From Allacma fusca (lineage: Eukaryota; Arthropoda; Collembola; Symphypleona; Sminthuridae), in contig OX359250.1 of assembly GCA_947179485.1 (NCBI GenBank), positions 27,910,654 to 27,974,653 on the forward strand: a DNA stretch of 64,000 nucleotides, in the 5' to 3' direction. The position numbers were made by a program, and so were the translations under genes. Under the pieces are notes generated by a model. That model had not been told where the DNA came from. It worked only from the letters and a program-made list of their open reading frames with translations, and made no database searches. Shown here piece by piece: positions 11,641 to 23,193 of this stretch (position 1 is its first letter; the number at the start of each line of letters is the position of its first letter).

Positions 11641-11824
11641 TATACTTACTAAATCTTTTTTTAAAGTTTATATTGCAGCATCTAGCATTACTGCATGTGC
11701 TATATTGTCATACAGTTGCATTATTTTCACTCGATGTGCAGGGTGAAAAGTATTTAATGAATGCTACCCCGCCCTAGCCAGCATTAGGGGCAATCTAAAT
11801 ACTATAATTTGAAGATGATGAGAG

Positions 11825-12716
11825 CATACCTGGGCGTTTCGTTTGCACTCGCACTCACCTCGCACTCAATTACAATGGTGGATCTTTAAACTCCCCTCGC
11901 GCTCGCACTCATGAGTTGTGCCCCGCTGCACTCAAACTCCTGCCTCAAAGTACTCTCCCAAAATTTTTGCACTCGCACTCATAGCTTGAGTGCCCTCATA
12001 GCCCTCTCGCACCATCGAGTGGGTGTTATAATTATTAATGGCTGGATTGAATACCCGGATCTCCTTTACCAACAACGTTTTTTTCGAAAACAACGTCTCA
12101 CAATTAGTTTTGTGGTTACTTGTGATAGATCTCACCCCTCTCAATGAACTTGGTGTTTAATCATGTTCCCCCGTTTTAGCTAATACAAGATAATACTAAA
12201 TATGTATTTATACTTCATTTTGTGGAAATTTTTTAATATTTCTCAAATGATTCCTTGACAAATTAGTCAAAGCAGCTGTATTTGATGGGGCTCAATTTTT
12301 TCCTCAAATTACAATTTAGAAGTCGGGACGCTGATACCTCTGAAAAAATTAACTAAAGTCCAGGGATGTGGAATATTTTGAGATGTTGTATTTGAAATAG
12401 TACTTGAAATGCATTCCGTATTTTGTGTTTAGTATTTTTCAAGTCGTAAATTTTTTTAAGGTATTTTGCATTTGACATTTTGTAAGTACTATACTTTCTA
12501 GTGTATTTTCTATTTCGTATACCCTAGTTGTGAGTGCAAAACACTGCACTCAGCCTCTGCCTCTTGAGTGCACATAATTTGAATGATCACTCTACCTCAT
12601 TACTGTGAGCGCAGAAATTTCAAATCGGAACTCGCACTCGCACTCAATTTGAGTGCGTTGAGTGCGAGGCTGAGTGCGAGGCATGCACTCAATGAGTGCG
12701 AGTGCGCCCAGGTATG
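11825..12716. mobile_element. hAT-type element, body motif GAGTGCGAGTGC
   Basis: TIR CATACCTGGGCG / CGCCCAGGTATG with perfect 8-bp duplication GATGAGAG (11817-11824 and 12717-12724). Arms are GCACTCGCACTC on the left and GAGTGCGAGTGC on the right. The centre (about 12363-12530) contains GATGTGGAATATTTTG and TTTGAAATA units resembling the 32821-33751 family, probably an older nested piece. Confidence 0.88.
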
Positions 12717-12810
12717 GATGAGAGAGGGGCATTTTTAAATCTTCGCTCCCTCCTCAACGCGCTTTTTAGGCTTGCGAGTACACAATGCCATAAAGCGCTT
12801 TTGCTTTAAG

Positions 12811-13708
12811 CAGTGATGCGCCCGTTACGTTACTTTTATCGATAATAACGGAATAACGCCGTTTTTTAACGTAACGGCCTATACTTGGAGCAGGCAATAA
12901 CGTAACGGTAACGGAACTAGGGTGTGCTAAACATTTATCAGAATAACTATAACGCTTAAGCGTGTGTAAACAGAAAACGATATTGTAACGTAACGCTATC
13001 AAATAAATATATGCATGTACATTATTATATACTACTTGCTTGGAGTAACTGTGCGTGCAAATAAACGGGGGAAATATTAACAACTTGAGTTGGTTGTGGA
13101 TACCCTGATCCTTGAGCATCATTTATGTATACGTTACTGAAAACATGGCAAATTTCAATAGGAAGTTTTTGACCTTTTATTTTGCTCAATCCACACGCTT
13201 TTGCTCACAAAAAAACTATGTGTGATCGGCTTACGAATTCCGTTTTGGTTCTATCGAAGTTTTTAGTAGATAAGAACTAACCATGGAGAATACTGCTGCT
13301 AGTAAAAGGAGAAAAATGAATTTGAAAAAAGGACAAATGTTGAGATTACCACACCGGGTAGTCGGGATGCGGATCAAATTGCAGGTGAATCAAGAACTAC
13401 ACAGAAACTGTAAATTGCCTTTTGCTACATTTTCTGCATACCAGGTACGTCTGGCAACACTAGTTGTTGACATTTTATTTTATAACGACCGGACAATAAT
13501 AGTGACGATAACGGAATGTAACGGCTATTTTATATTTTTAATGGTAACGAAAATTAACGCTGGAGTATTACCGTTGTCTTGTAGTAACGGAACGGTAACG
13601 CTGAATTTTTCATACGATATTTAGTAATGTAATGATAATTAACGACAATTTTAAAACCCATCATAATAGTGTAACGTAACGTAACGAAACTGCTAATGCG
13701 CATCTCTG
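12811..13708 (+). mobile_element. hAT-type element, body motif CGTTACGTAACG, copy 1
   Basis: TIR CAGTGATGCGC / GCGCATCTCTG, perfect 8-bp duplication GCTTTAAG (12803-12810 and 13709-13716), inserted in repeat H. Arms repeat GTAACGTAACGG and similar. The centre holds a spliced coding exon (13283-13444). A second copy lies inverted at 28314-29200. Confidence 0.92.
13283..13444 (+). CDS. Leftover first coding exon inside a CGTTACG-family element
   Basis: ATG at 13283 opens a lysine- and arginine-rich stretch (MENTAASKRRKMNLKKGQM at its start) and runs 54 codons to a consensus donor CCAG|GTACGTC at 13445. The element at 28314-29200 has an exon of the same length (162 nt) with the same start and donor and only a few replacements. 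I infer an N-terminal exon of the parent element's protein, kept after internal deletion; no diagnostic transposase motif is visible and the rest of the gene is missing, so it cannot make a complete protein. Confidence 0.5.
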
Positions 13709-13850
13709 GCTTTAAGTAATGCAATGTACAAGCACACGGCAAGCAACACAGCACGCTGTGGCTTTAGCTAGAATTGCCGCTCCGCGTCCTCTCCCATTAC
13801 ATTACATAGCATGGTTCCACCGACGCAGGCGGTGGCTATGCTGCTCGTGG

Positions 13851-14068
13851 TAAACATATAACTCCCATAGGTTTCATCTTGTGACTCAGAAACCACAAGG
13901 TAATGGACAGTTTTGCACGTTGAAAATGTTGGACGTGACACGTGACCCCGAGAACAGTGTTGGGGAAATTCACCTTTACAACCAATGATGAGGGAGAGGA
14001 GTCTGATCTGGCCAACTTTTTGACGGTCTGTCGGTTATAAAAATATATCATAACGTTAGGGTTATAAG
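13851..14068. other. Unassigned spacer
   Basis: Ordinary-looking sequence between repeat H and the next insertion; no gene, motif array or terminal repeat recognised. Confidence 0.4.
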
Positions 14069-14467
14069 CAGGGTTGGCAAATGGCAAGAAATGGCCTGGC
14101 CGTTATTGGTTAAAATCCGGTTCTTACCAGCTTGGTCCAATTGCTTGGGTTGGTATAAAATTGTCGTAATTAATATTATCCAAATAAATCCACTATCCAA
14201 TAAAAACCGGTTTTAACCAAAACGTACCACCGGCTTGGCTATTATTACGCATGCATGAACACAGGGTTGCCAAGTGGTCAGAAATGGCCTGGTTATTATT
14301 GGTTAGAATCCGGTTCCGACCGGCCCGGACCTATTGTATAGACTGGTATAAAATGGCCATAATTAATACTATCCAAATAAGTCCACTGTCCAATAAATAC
14401 CGGTTGTTACCATTTCATGGCACTGGCTTGGCCTTTATTGCTAAAAGCCGGTTTTTTGCCAACCCTG
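14069..14467. mobile_element. hAT-type element, CAGGGTTGGCAA ends, dimer-like
   Basis: TIR CAGGGTTGGCAA / TTGCCAACCCTG with perfect 8-bp duplication GTTATAAG (14061-14068 and 14468-14475). Body of GGTTATTGGTTAAAATCCGG-like units. A second left end (CAGGGTTGCCAAGTGG) starts at about 14264, so it looks like two copies head to tail or one nested in another. Confidence 0.85.
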
Positions 14468-15621
14468 GTTATAAGCAAATATTAAAATTTGAGCACACAA
14501 TGTTAAATTTTAAAAATTTGCCTTTTTCCAAAACGTCCTGACATTGTTCCTATATACGGAGTTTTAGAACTAGCAAGATGAAAAAATGTGGAAGAATATT
14601 GAAACAATTCATAAGGGAATTAAAAATATTTGCCATTGCCCCTTAGATGGGATAGAGTGGGTGGAAATCGTATATTGGGCCTATACATTGACCACTAGCA
14701 CAGTAAGTACGTACATCACACAAGCACAAAGACCACAGGAAAAAATCGTCGCTTCGCAACGATTCAACGCGCCCCTCACGGGGCGCACTGCGAAGGGCAG
14801 CGCAGCTTTGTAGAGGTTTTTAAATAAAGTAAAATTTGTGTAGAGAGGATGATAGTTCATCGGAGAATATGTGCCAAAATAATTTATGCACAAAATGATA
14901 CACTCACCGTGTACTTTGTTGGCAATAATCGTATTGCTCGTACTACCATATTGATTTGTTGATTGTGTTATAGTCTCTGGGATCCTCTGCTCCATAATGC
15001 TTTGTATTGATGCTATAAGTAGTGTTTGTTGTTAATTTGTAATAAAGTATTAAATTTTAAGCACTTAAAGTTTAAATGTTTATGAAACAATATTTATGCA
15101 TTATTGGGTTGTAGAAGATGATAAAGAAAATTTTTGACCACATTCAGCAACTGATGTGCTTATGGTATGTAAAGTTACTATATAAAGTTTGGTTGAAGTC
15201 TGATAAGAAATGGCATAAAAGTGCATAGTAATACATATATGACCTTTGATGAAATAATTTTTTACGGTCAAACTGCGTGAACGATTTTGACCACAATCAG
15301 CGACTGAGGTGCTTATGGCAGTGCTCGGACTGGGTACGGGTAATACTCGGGTAAATGGGTACGGGTACAGGTATGGGTACTACCCGGGTACAGAAGTTGC
15401 GTACTCGCAAGTACGCGGGTACTACCCGGGTACTCTGGATTTTAGACAATAAAGTGGGTACAGGTGCGGGTACGGGTATGGGTACTCACTCAGTGACAAT
15501 CGGGTAGTACCCAATGGGTACGGGTATCACTATGTAAAATACCTGTACCCGTGGGTGCTGTACCCGAGTATTTTTGGGTACTTCAAGGGTTCTTGATGGA
15601 ATGGTTTACTATGGCTAACAA

Positions 15622-16869
15622 CAGGCCTGGCATTCAAGTTCAAGTAAAACTTGACAAGTTCATGTCAAGTTCAAGTTCAAGTCAAGTTCGGGTCACAAGT
15701 TAATTTGAACTTGATACTGAAACCTCAAGTTTGGGTCAAGATGAAATTTGAACTTGATTTTAAGGCTCGAATCAAGTTCGTGGTCAGGTCTTCATTATAG
15801 ACTTGACATCAATACCATGATCAAGTTCGGATCCCATAACCCCAAAACCATGAACATGAACTTGACTTTTCATGGTCAAGTGTCAAGTTCTTATACTCAT
15901 ATAATACGCTGTGGATAATCGTTCTTATGCAGATCTCCTTGCTGAAGCTGTAAACGCTAATTTAAATCACAGCGTTTTCGCGTGCAAATGCTAGACCGGT
16001 ATTTCTGTGTTTTCAACGAGCAACGTGTTCCGGGCTCAAATATTAGAAGCAATATCTTTCCTGTTGTATTTTCTTCTTCACAACATCTTTTTAATTTTAA
16101 CTTGATTTAAATTTTTGAATAATCATATTATTTTAAAAACAACTGGAAAATGAGCACATCTGAAAAATCTCAACAGTGCGAAGAAGATGCTGATCCTGGA
16201 AGTCTAACTCCATCAAGTAGCCAGAAAAAATGGCCTAAGGTCCACAAGCATTTCAGATTTTGCGATTCTACAAAAAAATACAGCTGCAAACACTGCTCGT
16301 AAGTGTATTCATATATATTTCAGTTGTCCTGGCACAGACTTACTAACTCCTAAAAGAATGTCAGACATCATTTGTGTTTGTCTGTGCTTGAAGGGATGGT
16401 TAAAATTCAAATCTCAAACCAATTTTGATGAAATCCGTGCCAATGCGGTCATTCAAAAAATCATACGGGAAATCTAGTTATTTTTATATTCTCTTATTAT
16501 AAGTTTTATCAGTCATTACTTCTAAATTTTGATATTCTATTTTAAAAAATAAATGGAATTTAAATCTCAGGTAATTTGTTAGCCTTTCTAATTATAAGTA
16601 TACATACAACACTATAACTAGAAATTCAAGTTCATGGTCAAGTTCATGGTCAAGTTCACGGTCAAGGTTTTTCTGAACTTCATGGTCAAGTTCCATTCAT
16701 GGTCAAGTTCGCCGAAATTAACTTGATTATGTGAACTTGATTACTCCGGTTCGTACCTACTTTTAAAAAAATCAAGTTCAAGTTCGGATCTTAATTTTGG
16801 TGATATAATCAAGTTCGGGTCAAGTTCAAGTGCGAATCATTAGTTGAACCGAACTTGAGGCCAGCCCTG
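15622..16869 (+). mobile_element. hAT-type element, body motif TCAAGTTCAAGT, with BED-finger exon
   Basis: Ends CAGGCCTGGC and GCCAGCCCTG, perfect 8-bp duplication GCTAACAA (15614-15621 and 16870-16877). The uninterrupted site is present in copy 3 of the host family at about 48390. Arms consist of TCAAGTTC / GAACTTGA units. The centre keeps a coding exon (16150-16298) of a hAT-type transposase, so this is an internally deleted non-autonomous derivative. Confidence 0.92.
16150..16298 (+). CDS. First coding exon of a BED-finger hAT transposase (remnant)
   Basis: ATG at 16150 opens MSTSEKSQQCEEDADPG, a hydrophilic acidic leader, then KKWPKVHKHFRFCDSTKKYS and CKHCS, ending at a consensus donor GCTC|GTAAGTG. 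The aromatic-rich WPKVHKHF followed by CxxC is the expected first half of a BED zinc finger, the DNA-binding domain at the N-terminus of many hAT transposases; the two histidines would be on the next exon, which is deleted. Downstream is only TCAAGTTC repeat. It ties the surrounding terminal-repeat elements to the hAT superfamily independently of the 8-bp duplications. Confidence 0.7.
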
Positions 16870-18744
16870 GCTAACAATAAGACCTACCAACCGTGGAGTT
16901 GCTTATTTCGTAGTATACAGATACTTGTGTTAGTGACAGAGCCAAGTGGCTTCGTCTCATTTATGATTTCGTGGTAGTTGCAATCTAACGCTTCTAATAA
17001 TTCATCCAAGGAATCTAATAAAGAAATAGAGCGTAGAGTCAGTGAAATCATCTGTTTATCGACTTAAATAGTGAAGCTCATCAACGAAGAATTTCAAAAG
17101 GGAAGTTCTTGGGATTCAATTTAATTATCTTCATTGGGAGCGTAACATTACAATTATTTGAAGACGTATTACGAGATAAGATCGGAATAAATATACATTT
17201 ATTAGCAGATCCATTTCTTAACGTTACAAGTACCCAGGGTTGTCCATTTGAAAACGCCAAGGCATTTTATGCAGGCAATTTGAGCATTTTCAATTCTGGG
17301 TATTTATGACACTTTGAGTATTCATTGAGGTGAATATTTATAACATTTTAGAATGAAAAATATCATTCCTTGCACGCAATATTTATATTTCAGTCCCTTT
17401 GATTAATCTTGATAATTTTGATGTTAAAAGAACTTGACAGACATCTGAACTTGGCGTTCAAAACTTCCATGGGGTTGCATTTTAGTTCTATTTTGCCTGC
17501 ATTTTTCGAAAATCTCCGTCTCGGGCTTCATAAATGTGAGAGACAGTTTACGGATGTTTGTTTTATAAAGCTGTAATATAAAATGAATATTCAATATTGC
17601 CTCCCACATTTATTTCCTGAAACCGCAATATTTGACTTGGAAAAATTATGATCAACTCAATTTTTCCGTTTAACATTTTCTATACACAGAGTTCGATTAG
17701 CCGGAAAAAAAATTGTTTCTTGTTCTCCAAGTTGAAAAGCAAGTTATGGAGAGTTTAGTATTAAGAATCCGTCCCAATTCCAATTAGCGAGAACATATTT
17801 CATTTCATTCAGCAAGTTATTATTTTGGGGTAGTAGGATTTGAATTTCGTCAGTGTTTATTAAAAAAATCACACAATGCCTTAAATAATTTTTTCAAAAA
17901 ATTCAAATAGGATGTCTTTAACGCCTAGGGAAAATTCCCAAAATCCCGGACACTTTTAATGGAGGTCAAAAAATTGACAACTTGAAATTTTTCAGCTGGG
18001 CAGGCTAATGTCGTCGGGGATTTTAAATCGGCCAAACTTCCAGTACCCGAGTAATACCCGGGTACACACAATAGATACTCGGGTACGGGTACAGGTTTTG
18101 GGTACATTACGGGTACGGGTAAATTGTGGGTACAGGTACTACATTGTATTTTCAGGTACGGGTACGGGTACTGAAATAATTTACCCGGGTACTCGGGTAT
18201 GGGTACGGGTATAGGTACAGCATTTTGTAGTACCCGATATTCGGGTACGGGTATGGGTACGGGTACACGGTTTCTGTACCCAGTCCGAGCACTGGCTTAT
18301 GGTATGTAAAGTCACTATATAAAGTTTGGTTGAAGTCTGATAGGAAATGGCATAAAAATGCATAGTATAACTAGAAATAAATTTTACGGTCAAACGGTTT
18401 GACCGATCTACACTAAAATGTATCCCAGAGGTCGCTAAGGTACGATTCTTTGCTTCGTAATTTTTGGTTAAAATCGGTTAAGCAGTTTCTGAGTATTTGG
18501 GGTCGAAGGCAAGTGACCTGAGATGAAATAATTTTTTCAGGTCAAACTGATCGACCGATTCTGACCAAAATCTATCCCAGGGTATTTTAGCTCACTACGC
18601 TTTGCTGTGTAAATTTTGGTTCAAATCGGTTGGGTAGTTCGTGAGTATTCGTGTTCGAAGTGTCGGACGTACGGACGTACGGACACCAGGACGTACGTCC
18701 ATCACAGTTGCATAAGGGCGCTGCGCTGCCCTAAAAAGGGCATG

Positions 18745-19738
18745 AGGAGTCTACAGACATAGAAGAGGCTTACCTGTTGAGGTTGCCCGTACCGAAGGCA
18801 GCCACCTTTGATTGTAATCCACCGATTGGAAATTTGAGCCTTCAAATGCGAACATTATTTGAGAATAAGCAGTGGTGGGCAAGTGGGTAGCCCATCCTTC
18901 AGACTTCATTATAAAATATTAGAAAAACAACCCTGCCTTCTGGGCTATAGGGTTGCCCATTCCCTCACCCTCCATTTTCTTTGCCTATATTATTGGTGTT
19001 CTTTTTGCTTTCCTATTCCCTAGCCTACTATTTATACAATGCCTACCCGTTTTTAACGAAATCGGGACCTTTTTGTACCAAATATTTCAGGACGGTACAG
19101 AAAAAAATACCCGTACAGTACAGTATTGTTGTAAAACTGAATATGTAAGGGAATTGTTCCGTTTAAAATTTGTTATTATACACGTGAATACAAACTTTCT
19201 GTATTATTGGAGGAGCTCTAATAGAAATAGTGGAATTTAGATCATTTCTTTTAAGACTGGGATTCTGATCGGGACGGAAGAGTTTCGGAACATAAATTTT
19301 GTCCCCGTGTTATTTCATGACAGAATCGGGACGAATAATTTTATTGCTTGGATTTCTGGGCGGGACAAAACAGATTCCCCAGAAGGAGCCCTAGACACAC
19401 GTATTGTCCCGTATTATTTCGGGATGGGGTCGGGACAAATATCTTTGTCTCGGTGATTCCGCGCCGAGCGGAATCTTTTGAGGGACAAAAGCACAGCACA
19501 AGCCCCGCATCCATTGGTTAGAAAGAGAAGGGTAGAAACAGAAGTTAACCTATTGATATTTCCACAGATGGAACGTATAGGTGACTCATTGTGCCTGGAC
19601 CAGCGCGGTGCATAGATGTGTACAGCTTCAACGACTCGATGAATTTAAAATCACTGCTGCTAGATTATAAATAATAATATGTTATTAATTATTATTATAA
19701 TTACGGGAGACTCAAACAATTCAATACATGTTTACAGT
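18745..19738. other. Degenerate repeat debris
   Basis: Contains CAGTGGTGGGCAAGTGGGTA at about 18871 (hAT-like end without a partner), a stretch with TGCCTATATTATTGG, and at about 19240-19490 eroded GGGACAAA / TTTGTCCC units like the 9063-9984 family. No gene recognised. Confidence 0.45.
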
Positions 19739-20602
19739 TAGGATTTGTCGATTTTTAAATGCCATGGCATAAATGGCAAATTTGGCAGGCATTTAGGGCA
19801 TTTATTCACATGGGCAAAAAATGATTTTTTATGCCATTCTGGCAGAATTGACATTTAATATTTTTTGCCTTGGCAAAATTGGCATAAATTAACTATGCTC
19901 ATGGAACGCTCTATTTCCGCCATCATTAGTGCATGCTCCGACCGTGGCCAACTTTAAAATAGGCTTTCAAACAAGCAAAAGAATGTGCGATCGTGGATTC
20001 GATTTACAATTACTTATTTGCAGACACTTTGTTAGATGTTAATAACCTCAATGGAATTGATGAAGGCGACGAAAAAACCGACGATGAACTTGAAACAATA
20101 TTGATAATTGAGGAACCGTATTCTGATAGTGATTTGGAAAATTGTTAGTTTGTGTTCACATATTTTTGGCGATAGTTTCGACTTAGACACAATAGTTCCC
20201 AAAAAGTGACAAATTGGATGAGTATTGTCGGTTTTTATAATGTTAAACACTTTTGGATGTATACTAAAATTACAAATTGAAAACAAATAGACCAGCATTC
20301 TCACATTTGTTTCAAATTTTTGATTTATAATGGTGGCCTTTTGAAAGCATACTCATTGTTGTTGAGTCTGCTGAACAGGTTTGACTTCTTCATGGCACAA
20401 TACTGCATCTCAACATGCCCCGCAAAAGATTTTTCGCGAGAAGTTTTTTGTTGCCATTTTTGCCATGCATTTATTGCCTTTTTGCCCGGCATTTATTTTT
20501 AAGGGCAAGGCGAAGGCATAATTTGTTTTTTTTTGCCTTGATACGGGCAAAAAATACCGGGCAGGCAAAATACCTAAGGCATTTAAAAATCTACAAACCC
20601 TA
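19739..20602 (+). mobile_element. hAT-type element, body motif GGCAAAATGGCAT
   Basis: Ends TAGGATTTGTCGATTTTTAA (left) and complement TAGGGTTTGTAGATTTTTAA (right), perfect 8-bp duplication TTTACAGT (19731-19738 and 20603-20610). Arms repeat GGCATAAATGGCAAA units and their complement. The centre keeps a terminal coding exon at 20024-20148. Confidence 0.92.
20024..20148 (+). CDS. Terminal coding exon remnant inside a hAT-type element
   Basis: Acceptor TTATTTGCAG|ACAC, then about 41 codons with the very acidic run DEGDEKTDDELETILIIEEP and ending YSDSDLENC before TAG. Acidic C-terminal tails after the dimerisation region are common in hAT transposases, so I infer the last exon of the parent transposase, retained after internal deletion. 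No catalytic residues are present, so this is tentative. Confidence 0.45.
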
Positions 20603-20610
20603 TTTACAGT

Positions 20611-21089
20611 GCTTATTTACTACTACATCCAATATGAGACTCCCACTTTCACATTATGATCAAGAGGAAGGGAATGTTTTTCAAAAATTCCCCGGTCAAA
20701 ATATTGAAAAACTGTAAATTAAAATCAAAACCTTTATTCGGGGTAATCTTGACAGTTCGAAAGAGATATTACACTGTGATCTGTGATATATGATATTTCA
20801 AGATTTAATTTTTTCAAACATTGCGTGAAAAATCTGAAGACACGTATAACAAAATAAAAAGCCTGATGCGGAGTTTTGAAGACGAGCCAGCAGTATTACT
20901 ACCGTTATCATACGAACCAAACGAGTTATTAATTTGGATTCTATTCTCAATGGATTTTATAACGAGTTTTGCATTTCTTATTGAAATTATATAGTAGCAG
21001 GGAAATTAATGCTAGCTCGGAGATTGTACACGATTGTGTTCGATCTAAACTTTATTCACATTACAGAATATCCAAACACATTTAAATAA
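20611..21089. other. Unassigned spacer
   Basis: AT-rich, no conserved ORF, no terminal repeats seen. It precedes the start of duplication copy B. Confidence 0.4.
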
Positions 21090-21272
21090 AACATATTATA
21101 GTAACTCTCCCAGAAGAGCATTTTAATTCTAGAGAAGGTTTCTAACTAGTCAATCATCAGTTCTCAGGAATACCAACAATTAGCATTAACTGCGACTATA
21201 AAGTGTTTTTTCAGACATTTATCTTGAGAATAATTATAGACTACATAGATATTATGAGTACCTATAAGTAAA

Positions 21273-23042
21273 CTACGGGATAGCTATCAACTTGTCCCAT
21301 GTACCGTCTATTAATTCACACTTATAATAGGCATACATGGGAATGGTTGTTGAGGCGTTATACATTCTGGTCTTGATAGTTGCTTCATCGTACTTCCAAA
21401 TGCAGTTAATGCAAGGGTCCTTGAAAATTAATCCTATGTAACTTCCTTTCATGGACATGAGGAAGATACAAACCAGGGTTACCACAATTAGAATCGTTAG
21501 GAGCGCCAGGCGTACGAATTTGAAGGGCATTTTCTCTGGAACTACCACTGCCTCAATCACAGGAAAGTATTTCCGAGATGGTCTCAACTTCCCGCTTAAG
21601 TCACTCAGAATTTGCAAAACCATCGCGATAATCCAAACTGCGAGACTCAATAATACTATAATCAACGTATATACCACAATATCGAAGCAAGCAGTTGAAA
21701 GGATGACAGCTGCAACTATAATAAAAATGATGTCATTAACAAAGAATATACTTGATTCAAAACGCACAAAATTAGTTTTGTTCCTTCAACTCACGAGACA
21801 ACACAATAACGACATAGCCAATTATCGCATGGACCACGACTACAATGAACCTTAACGATGATGAGGTGGGACGCCAGGGTCCGATTATGCAGTCAACGTG
21901 GAACAAAATGACAGGCAAAGCACCTATAACTTTATGGTAGGCTATCAATTGACCTCGTTTGTATTCGATGTCAAAATCAACCTCACTCGGGACACGCGGA
22001 GGCTGGCAAATTCCCATTGCTGGATTTATTACAAAAATGATCATGACATTCTTCCTTTGAATGATTCTCTCTTTAAAATATTCTTTAAGACAGCAAGTAC
22101 GAAGCAGTCGAGAATTTCTTACCTAACCCGATGTATATGGCAGCTTTACCGGCGATAACCAATCCCAAGTGAGCCTAAAATTTACAATAATTTCGGGAAC
22201 AAACTTTAATTACTTTTGTTACTTTGCTACTGTTACAATTCTGAAAGGCTGAAATAATACCCAAAGCCACCATCCAACAAGTAAGCAACCTCCTCCAGTT
22301 TCTTTGAGATATCTCGAAATGTGGATGCTGATCACTCCAAATGCAATCGTCCCAACAATCATCGACACCCCGTGGATTCGCTTGGCCAACTATGAGGATT
22401 TCAATCGTGAGAGTATCATTCCAAGAATTGGTTGAGTATTTAGGAGAAACCACTGACGCAGAAATGTCATAGGAACATAATCTCTTAGATTTAGACAAAT
22501 AGATTGATGTTGGAACAAAACATAAATTACATATGATCTCCTGATAAGTCTTCTCAATGCCTCACGGGTGAATTCGTTATCTTGCGTGTCGCAAGGGAAA
22601 CAAAGATGTGGAAGAGGACGAAATGTTTGTTCCAAATTTGCATTTTTATGTCGATCCACTTCACATCTCGCCCTCTCGGGTATTTTGCAAACTTTATTCG
22701 AAACAAAATTGTCATTATCTCGAAATTTTTGTGTGAAAACGGATTTGCTTGCCAGAATGCAGTTGTCATAATCAACGTTGTACTCCAAATGTGCCCTATC
22801 CCCGTTTCCGACCGACATATAATCCGTGTCTTCTCCATGACACGTCAAATTATTGTACCAATCCGCGTGGTATGGGTAAGGCTGAAGGAGAACAACAAAA
22901 ATACTATTGTCGGATTCACACGGGACAACGTGATAATTTATAAATACTACTAAACTGCAGTAAAATCTCGTTATAAGGGAACAGTTCTTTGGATTTTCAT
23001 AAGGAACGCATTTGCAATGATTCGCTATCCATTTACTCAAGG
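21273..23042 (-). CDS. Multi-pass membrane protein with cysteine-rich ectodomain (5' end unresolved)
   Basis: Family not recognised. Exons read in consistent phase: 22531-23042, 22223-22483, 22123-22174, 21795-22019, 21273-21715, with introns of 47-103 bp and some AAG acceptors. About 496 residues. The first ~250 are hydrophilic with about 15 cysteines (WIANHCKCVPY, DWYNNLTCHGE, HLCFPCDTQD, DDCWDDCIW), likely extracellular. Hydrophobic segments follow (LLTCWMVALGIISAF, VIGALPVILFHVDCIIG, RFIVVVVHAIIGYVVIVLS, IIVLLSLAVWIIAMVLQIL, FVRLALLTILIVVTLVCIF), then a C-terminal tail with CINC and two N-glycosylation-type sites, ending DGTWDKLIAIP. The true start must lie in upstream exons near 23.2-23.5 kb; no initiator fits yet. 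Copies A and C of this gene are broken, so this may be the only functional member here. Confidence 0.6.
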
Positions 23043-23193
23043 CTTAAGAAATGGCGTAGAAGGCGATTATTTTGATCAAAACAATGGCGCTAGCTGACTT
23101 ATGAAATGTGAATGAATAATGTAAAGAATAAAAAATTGAAACGATGGAACTAAAGTCACCTGTTTCTTTACATTTAAAATGTATTTTACATAC

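Larger units (their letters stand above)
12762..13850. repeat. Interspersed repeat H, copy 2, split by a hAT element
   Basis: Flanks 12762-12810 and 13717-13850 match 1-56 and 773-900. The duplicated GCTTTAAG sits exactly at the junctions of the inserted element at 12811-13708. Confidence 0.65.
15319..18294 (-). mobile_element. Full-length copy 2 of the CAGTGCTCGG hAT family
   Basis: TIR CAGTGCTCGGACTGGGTAC at both ends, perfect 8-bp duplication GCTTATGG (15311-15318 and 18295-18302); an intact GCTTATGG in the neighbouring tandem unit at about 15158 serves as the empty site. Arms are GGGTACGGGTAC units. The ~1-kb centre (16890-18010 after removal of the nested 15622-16869 element) matches 47280-48390 in inverse orientation with very few differences. 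Centre ORFs include 17109-17309 (plus). Confidence 0.93.
14746..18744. repeat. Palindrome-headed tandem-repeat element, host for nested hAT copies
   Basis: Starts TCGTCGCTTCGCAACGATTC after an A-run, then a GCGCCCC...GGGGCGC hairpin and GGGCAGCGCAGC; the far end (about 18715-18744) carries the complementary GCGCTGCGCTGCCC. Before and after the insertion are ~150-bp units (GACCACATTCAGCAACTGAT at about 15137, again about 15290) and ~141-bp units with ACCGATTCTGACCAAAA, then CGGACGTACGGAC repeats at about 18664. Related to 6112 and 10386. Helitron/HINE-like nature is inferred. It is split by 15319-18294. A small open frame with a GTGAGT donor (about 14900-14995, minus) is not convincing as a gene. 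Confidence 0.5.

Noticed and set aside
14681-14995. Minus-strand ORF with a GTGAGT donor
   Set aside because: It crosses the palindromic head of a repeat and has no partner exon or recognisable domain.
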